Assembly: GCA_009746045.1 (NCBI GenBank)
Contig: RPFO01000106.1
Coordinates: 315,001-375,000, forward strand
Source of the DNA: Mesostigma viride
Taxonomy: Eukaryota; Streptophyta; Mesostigmatophyceae; Mesostigmatales; Mesostigmataceae
Direction: 5' to 3'
Length of the DNA stretch: 60,000 nt
Shown here: positions 54,201 to 60,000 of the stretch, one piece after another
How the letters are laid out: every line of letters begins with the position of its first letter
How positions within the stretch are numbered: position 1 is the stretch's first letter
The notes under the pieces: generated by a model
The model's input: the letters and a program-made list of their open reading frames with translations, nothing else
Told to the model about the DNA's origin: nothing
Database searches by the model: none
Position numbers and translations under genes: made by a program

Positions 54201-55783
54201 CACCTTTAACGTCGGTAGGGGTAGGCCATTCCTGAATTGACTTAGTCTTGTCCGGGTCGGTAGCAACCCCGGCATCTGACAGAACGTGCCCTAAAAATGG
54301 GACACTCCTACCAGAGCGAACTTTAGCACGGCGCGCCCATAAAGAATTTTCAGCCATGATTTCTAATACTTTCTTTAAATCACGTAGGTGCGTTTCAAAA
54401 TCAGGAGAATAAATAAGGATATCATCTAAGTAAGCTTGAGCACAAGAACGGTCATGCTCAGATAAAGAAACAGAGGAGAAGGAAGGATCCTTTAAATCAG
54501 AGGACACTTGAGGAAGGTGGGAATTTCCCATAACAGGTCTAAGCACTTCATTCATTAACATTTGGAAAGAGGCAGGAGAGTTACAGAGTCCCATAGCCGC
54601 TACTCTAAACTGGTAATGCCCAAAAGGGGTAGCAAAGGCGGTTTTGTGGCAATCCTCAGGAGCTATACGTAGTTGCCAAAAACCATCCGCACAATCTAGT
54701 ACTGTGAAACAGGTAGAACCTTTAACCTTATTAAATATATCATCAATACGAGGTAGAGGGTATTTAGACTTCACAGTAATATCGTTTAACTTCCTATAAT
54801 CAGTAACTAGGCGAAACTTGCCATTTGGCTTAGGAACTAACAGGACACCAGCGGAGTAGGGGGAGTTACTAGGCTCTATCAATCCTGCTTCTAATAGTGA
54901 TACTAAAATCTGTTTTAGTTCCTTTAATTCGTAGGGCCCATTCTATACATCGGAGAGTGCGTAGGAACTGCACCGTCCTTGATAACTACACGGTGTAAAA
55001 CAGAACGAGGAGGAGGATAAGAAGGAGTCTTTTCTTCAAATACTTTTGAGGAATCTATCACAGCCATGTATCTTACTATTTCATTTTCAGTAAATCCCAC
55101 TCCTATTGTATCCACTGTATTTACATCTATATCCACACTATTATTAGTGATAGGTATCTCTTGTACTTCTAACTGAAGGAACATACATAATAGGTATCCA
55201 TATTCCTTTAGTTCAGATCGCAATTCGTCATTGGACATTAATACTTCAGGTATAGGTCTCACAGGAGGATCAACAGGTGTAGGAGGAGTAATATCTACCA
55301 AGGATAAATTTTCTAATCTATAATGACGTTCTGGTACCCAGTAAGAGCTATCTGGAAACCAAATGACCATAGTATCATAATTAATAGTAATTTATTATCC
55401 TGGTGCCAATCTAATCCTAGTAATACATCAGCTGTAGTGATAGGGCCTATAGTGGCCGTCAGGTTGACCGTACGTCCTTGTATGACCAGGGGAAGGGACA
55501 CCGTACCCGGGGAATGACTGGTGCGACCGTCAGCATAATGGACAGTGACAGTTTTTGTGTGAGGGGTAGGGACTAGTCCTAAACGCCTAACTAGGGCCTC
55601 GCTCACAAAGGAGCTAGCCGCACCGCTATCCACTAACACAGAGACATTCAAGAGTTCATCAGCATGCAAGAAGGGGTCTACAACAGTATGAGGGACGGTT
55701 AAGCCACCATTCAAGAACATAAGAGGACGCACACGTAGTGGTAGGGATGATTCAGCTCCTACAGAGGTTATAAAAACAGGCAA
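51223..55783 (-). pseudogene. G2 pol: protease, RT, RNase H, integrase, chromodomain
   Basis: Same domains as G1 and not interrupted by Copia. Protease VLVDSGAASSFV and VLLGLDWHQDN; RT TVLDCADGFWQLRI and AYLDDILIYSPDF; RNase H VVATDASKVAIGG, IQTDHRPLTHL and VPDALSRRA; integrase LHDLAAH...CQSC, MMDFVGPF, ISDKDKLF and LVERLNRV; chromodomain split by the MITE at 51311-51803. Relative to G1, single bases are lost near 55394, 54940, 54196, 54040, 53872, 53395 and 52056, several in short homopolymers. Where G1 is shifted (33378), G2 is intact. Damage of this kind may be base-calling error rather than decay. Confidence 0.88.
51311..51803. mobile_element. 493-bp MITE in the G2 chromodomain
   Basis: Perfect terminal inverted repeats of 25 bp (GGCCGGGCCCACTTCAAATG...), flanked by CTCA on both sides (51307-51310, 51804-51807). 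Removing it with one CTCA gives exactly the G1 sequence. Interior is AT-rich with many TCGTGCGAAAT/TTGTGCGAAAT repeats in direct and inverted orientation. Confidence 0.85.
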
Positions 55784-55826
55784 GCAAAAATTATTATCTG
55801 GGGTACTATCTAAGGACCTGTCCAGG

Positions 55827-56836
55827 TTACCCCCGGCTGACAGGCCTACTGTTCCCCCTCCCCCCCAAATCCATAGGAACTAACCCCGAAGAAGACCCTG
55901 GCGGAAAAGCCACTGCTGGAGGGTCACGAGGGATTGAAGAGGGTGCGGGAGCCTGATTATCATAGGGGAACCCTGGGGATCCTGTCTGCACAGCATTCAG
56001 CCTACTAGGGGTAGCTGAAGGAATGCGTCCTGAAGTGGGACGAATAGGAGCACGCTGAGGGGTACGAGGAGGGCGAGCGTCGGGATGAGGGGGAGCACCC
56101 GAAAGGAACTTGGGGCACTCACGTTTAAGATGACCTACTTCCTTACAATGATAGCAGGTGATATGAGAGACATCCAGAGCTGAAAGGTCAGTCACACAAA
56201 TATCTAATTCTTCTACATAGGAGTTCTCCTCCTCAGGGGTAAGGCTAATATTATTAATACGGGAACGGGTAGGAAGAGAAGGCGTGGAGAAGAAATCTGC
56301 TACTCGTAAAAGATGCTGGCGCACATGCTTGAGGGGCAGGTCAGTAAAACGGTAGGCAGAGAACTGGCGCTTGACTTCACGCAATAAGGGTCTACTGAGG
56401 CCCTGAAGGAAGCGGGCACGTACTTCTGCGCCCGACAAATCCCTAATTCGTACCATCTGGGCATCAAACTCTTTCATATATTCTTTGAAGGATTTGGTAC
56501 CCTGCTGCAAGGTACCAAAGGCTAATCTATCCTGCCAATCTGCATCGGGAGGGACTAAATGGTTCTCTAAACGCTTAAACAATTCTGCTACAGAGTTTGG
56601 GTAGGCATGAGAGGCAAGAGACTCACACTGGATGAGGTTAGCAAGCTCAGGAGTAATGCAGGTAGTAAGATAATGAGGAACTAGTACAGCATCAGAGAGG
56701 CGCCACCTATTGTGGTTCTGCCAAGACTCTGTGTTCTGCATGGGTGAGCAACATAATGAAAGTGAAAAACTGTTGAGGGGTAGACTTGACATCCAGCTTA
56801 GGAAGGTTGGCAAAGAGGGGAAGAGCAGGAGGCTTA
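55827..56836 (-). pseudogene. G2 gag, C-terminal part
   Basis: Reads from LPLFANLPKLDVKSTPQQFF through the capsid-like region to the CCHC knuckle CYHCKEVGHLKREC and the basic tail, ending at the stop at 55827. A 4-nt insertion (CATG, near 56740-56746) breaks the frame relative to G1. The upstream part lies at 58610-59362 beyond an insert. Confidence 0.85.
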
Positions 56837-58609
56837 GTGTTAAGCCTCCCACGGTCCTTAATTTAGGACTTTGTCCTAAATTAAGGACCAATTTACCATA
56901 ACCGAGGTACCGGGGGGGGGGGGTCACTATATGGACCGTACCCCATGTGGACCGTACCCGGCATGATGTACCCGACCCGTGGTACCGGCACATGGTACCC
57001 GGATTCCGTACCCGGGTACCGGGTATCATGGCGGGAAAGTAGGTACCTCGACCAAAAATATAACCGATTTTGGAGCGAAAAAGTGGGTGCGGGAATGATC
57101 TGAGGTGGATATGGCGACCTGACAATCGTGGCCGGCGTTTTCACGTGCGTTTATCATTTCGGGCGCCCAGTAGCAAAAACGAAAGGTCGTTAGTTATGCT
57201 TAAAGGCTGTGAAATTTTCTGCGCAAGTTTTTATATGTAGCGCTGTAGCACAGCGGCACAACACAAATGGGTCGCAGATCGCCTGCTCGCGGAGGGTCGA
57301 TTTTGGCACAAACATGTTAGTGTATTAGCAATGGTGGTGCGAATCAAGCCAGGAAATTTTTGTGGACGATTTTGATTATAGTCTGGAGTTTAGAAACGGA
57401 GTATTTGACATGGGAGCGCCTGGGCCGTGATATTCTTGCCCGATTTCCATTGTCGACCATGTTTTAGGGACGTTCAGGCTGGGCAGCGAGCGCACCTTAT
57501 AGGTCTTCACTTTCGGTATTTCTTGGACCTAGAACGCAGCACACGCGTGGTTTATATCATTTTCGAACCGGTTGGCCAGCTTTGGTGCGCTCAGCTCTCG
57601 GAAAGCTGACCTCTCTGCGGATTTCAGCGACTTTTTTGCAACCATCTGGAATGAGGCGACGTAAGTAGCAGGTACGTGCCGGGGTGCCCTAGATCATGAG
57701 TGTAACTGGCAACGCTGTCGTGGTGTTTTGAGTCAGTAAGCTATGCCTAAAAAGAGGGGACGCTCTCTGTGCACATAACTGTCACACATAGTTGGTTTAC
57801 GTCATACAATTTTTTACGTCTCTATCTTCGTCGTCCGCTGCAGCTAAAACACACATGCGTAAGAGCAGTTTTACTCATGTGTTAGTTATAAACCATGGCC
57901 CTATGGCCTGCAGTCGTTCAGGGTGTTCTCAGACAGTATATACAATATGGTTTACGTGTTACATGCACCCTGAATTCGCTCACAAAGCGTTGCATGTTAG
58001 CACAACGTTGTTCTGTAACTTGATTTGGCTGCATTTATGTGTTAGTTGCAATGCAAATGCAATGTTTTTTCATCGCTGGGTGGTGGCCAGCATGTCCGTG
58101 ATGTCAAAGAAGGTGTGGCATATGCTTAGAGAAAGTTTACCGCAAGGGGTGGGCCATGTTCAAGCCGGGCAACCTCAGCAACCATGCAACCGTATATTGC
58201 ATTACCTGCACCATCTGTGACACCGTTAAGCACGCGTATATATAGAGGCAGCCACAGCAGGGTATGGCCTTGTTATACGCTGCCCCGCCATCCCAAGGCC
58301 TCGTAGGGTCCCCTAGCGCTTGTAAGATGCTCAAGGGACCGTGTGGATAGCACGGTCATGCGTTGACACTAATTGGTCCTATTGGTCCTAAATTCTCATT
58401 TTTACCAAATTCGCGGTTTGAGGCCTGTCATGGGCCAGGGTCCATTCAGGCACTAAATGTAATTATTTGAACCCAGGTTTTTGTCCAAAATTCAAAAAGT
58501 GTGTTATCTGTCAGTGGTAAAAATGCCAGGGTCAAAATTTGATGTTTGCACATATATTTTTTAATTCAAACTGGTCCTAAAATAAGGACTTTTCTTGGGA
58601 ACATGGACA
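56837..58609. mobile_element. 1.77-kb TTA-flanked insert in the G2 gag
   Basis: TTA on both sides (56834-56836, 58610-58612); G1 has the uninterrupted sequence. Near the left end is a perfect hairpin, GGTCCTTAATTTAGGAC then TTT then its complement. The right end has TGGTCCTAAAATAAGGACTT. Termini are only weakly inverted (GTGT.../...GGACA). TTA duplications are typical of PIF/Harbinger elements. No transposase seen; open frames at 57792-58220 and elsewhere are unsupported. Several GGTACC-type motifs lie at 56900-57030. Confidence 0.65.
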
Positions 58610-59289
58610 TTAGGGGGATTAGAAGAATCAGTTTTTCCCATAGGGCCACTATCTTCTGACTGCTACATAAGCGGGATAGAAGGAAGGGATAGGAAAAGTT
58701 TTGGGTAGGGGTCTAGAGGGAGCCACCGTTTCAGGATGGTGCCCATAGGAGAAGGGAACAGTATATTGCTCACGAAGAGAGGAGTGGGCAAAATGATCAT
58801 AATTCCTATCATCTAGGGGCATGGTACTGAAATCATTATTAACTTCTAAATCAGCCACACGGGTAGGGACCTGGGCAGCCTCATAGGCCGTCTCAGGGTA
58901 GGACCAGGAAGCAGGTGGGTAAAAGGGAACTGCACTAGGGCGCCCAGAAGGGCCGACAGGGGCAGAGGTACGACCCGTGTTAAAGGCAGGCATGGAAGGC
59001 ACAGGGTGGGAAGGAGGCCTAGAAGCATTGTTAGTGAGTGAGGACCTGCTGAAGGGGTGAGCCAAGGTTGCAGGAGGAACAGGGGCCTGGTTCACAGCAA
59101 GAGAGGGTTCATCACTAAATCTGACTTGTGAAATACGTTGTTCATAGGTAGGTGGGGTAATTGAGGGACGACGGCGACCACCAGCAACAGGAGAAGGAGG
59201 TGAGGTACGCAGAATACCTTGAGGGGTAAGATGGTGTACCGTTTCCAAGGAGTCCCGTCGGTTACCACGAGTGTTGTTATTATTATTGG

Positions 59290-59320
<31 letters not shown>

Positions 59321-59362
59321 GTTGGTAGGGATAGGCGACATATCTCCACCCACTGGATCCAT
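58610..59362 (-). pseudogene. G2 gag, N-terminal part
   Basis: MDPVGGDMSPIP followed by an Asn/Thr run longer than in G1, then the Pro/Ser-rich region, uninterrupted where G1 has its two 4-nt gains. It loses frame near the end (YVAV then RR, a 2-base change around 58662) shortly before the insertion point. Confidence 0.85.
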
Positions 59363-59453
59363 CTTTAATTAAGTAAAGGAATAGGAATCTAGATGAAGTC
59401 AACAAAGGAAAAAGGAAAAACCTTGAAGGTCTGAAGCAAGGACAAAATTAAAA

Positions 59454-59846
59454 TCAATCCTTTTTAACAACAGTAATGGATAGGGAACCAAACTCCAAAG
59501 TGAGAGGAGTATCTGAGGCAGATGCAGATGCAGCCCGTTTAGGGGGAGAAGAAGGAGGGGTAGCAAAGACTAGAGCTTCTACGGGAGGACGACCATGAGG
59601 AATAGGGCGTACATGCAGGCCTAAATCTGTTTGGCTATGATCTATAAGGAACTGCTGAGCTTCTTCGAAGGACATAAATTTCTTATACCTAATTACGTTG
59701 TATACACGATTCTGAACGATTTTCCTAGCGTCGGACCAAGAAAGGAAAATGGAGGACCATTGAGGCGTAATCACTACGTAATATTTAGCTAGACTATTAT
59801 CGCTAGAAGAATGGAAAGGAGCAGTAAAAGATCGCCGCTGGCTCAT
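59454..59846 (-). CDS. Small ORF with hybrid-binding/viroplasmin-like domain (G2)
   Basis: 130 residues, intact. Same KYYVV...FLSWSDARKIV...YKKFMSFEEAQQFL block as the G1 ORF at 12796-13197. A short in-frame deletion (TPLTLEF versus TPLAKCTLEF) near the C-terminus and point changes (VYNV versus VYSV) show it evolved while staying open. It is one of the few open frames of G2 without any indel, which supports function. Confidence 0.75.
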   Translation of the reverse strand: MSQRRSFTAPFHSSSDNSLAKYYVVITPQWSSIFLSWSDARKIVQNRVYNVIRYKKFMSFEEAQQFLIDHSQTDLGLHVRPIPHGRPPVEALVFATPPSSPPKRAASASASDTPLTLEFGSLSITVVKKD

Positions 59847-60000
59847 GGTAACGCACCTTGTTGTTCTTGAGTAGTCACGATAGGAGTGGAAGGGGTAGGA
59901 GTCGACTTAGCTGGGTTATCTGGATCACCGAAATGACGAGGGCGGCAATGGTCCAGCGCTCGTAGTCCTAAAGTCAGCGACCCAGTGACTTTCTGCGAGT
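59847..60000 (-). other. G2 leader, running off the window
   Basis: Corresponds in position to the G1 leader upstream of 12796. No ORF; the 5' LTR would lie beyond 60000. Confidence 0.5.

Larger units (their letters stand above)
51033..60000 (-). mobile_element. G2: second chromovirus copy, 3'-truncated, 5' end outside the window
   Basis: Minus-strand relative of G1 with the same gene order: hybrid-binding-like ORF, gag, pol with chromodomain, start of the extra 3' ORF. No LTR is present in the window: the 5' one must lie beyond 60000 and the 3' part is lost at 51033. Two inserts, 51311-51803 and 56837-58609. Nucleotide similarity to G1 is very high. Differences are mainly single-base losses, several in homopolymers. 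Confidence 0.9.

Noticed and set aside
57240-57310. tRNA-like stretch (GTAGCACAGCGGC...GGGTCGATTTTGG)
   Set aside because: B-box does not fit GGTTCGANNCC and no cloverleaf can be drawn.

Overview
The window is a repeat-rich stretch of a eukaryotic nuclear genome. There is no prokaryotic gene organisation, no rRNA or tRNA gene was recognised, and almost every long open frame is part of a transposable element. The element set (a DIRS/PAT-type tyrosine-recombinase retrotransposon with split direct repeats, Ty3/Gypsy chromoviruses, a Ty1/Copia element, CACTA-ended and TTAA-inserting DNA elements, an L1-like ORF1 and a minisatellite-filled intron) fits a green alga (chlorophyte). That is an inference and the species was not identified.

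Layout. 1-6957 is a DIRS-type element with A1, B1, A2 and B2 split repeats, a gag-like region, reverse transcriptase/RNase H and a tyrosine recombinase. Its reverse transcriptase is broken by a 778-bp TIR element and a 481-bp CACTA-ended MITE, and a second copy of the same MITE lies upstream in inverted orientation. 6958-9622 is non-coding apart from a short 5'-truncated non-LTR copy. 9623-11213 plus 43964-44134 is the 3' end of an old minus-strand Gypsy element (G0). It was split when a plus-strand relative (G1, 11214-43963, TSD CCTAG) inserted into its last ORF.

G1 is a chromovirus: LTR, a small hybrid-binding/viroplasmin-like ORF, gag, pol (protease, RT, RNase H, integrase, chromodomain), an additional 3' ORF of unknown function, and LTR. 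Into G1 have gone a non-LTR copy in the 5' LTR, a 16-kb Copia element in the RT (16201-32223, TSD CCTGA), a 1.7-kb TTAA element in the integrase, and an ORF1-only LINE-like element in the 3' LTR. That LINE-like element carries its own 1.7-kb TTAA insert. The Copia gag in turn contains a 7.5-kb CACTA-ended element (18833-26370) with TGTGACA-type subterminal repeats and a candidate two-exon gene whose intron is full of minisatellite. In several cases conceptual removal of the insert plus one target duplication restores a reading frame, which fixes the boundaries.

44135-51032 is mostly non-coding and repetitive: degenerate ORFs, an approximately 35-bp minisatellite, and a CGTAT-palindrome element. 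51033-60000 is a second copy of the chromovirus (G2) on the minus strand. It is truncated at its 3' end, runs off the window at its 5' end, and is interrupted by a 493-bp MITE and a 1.77-kb TTA-flanked insert.

Comparing G1 with G2 gives most of the evidence for boundaries and frame damage. Many G2 differences are single-base losses, several of them in homopolymer runs, so some apparent pseudogenisation may be sequencing error.
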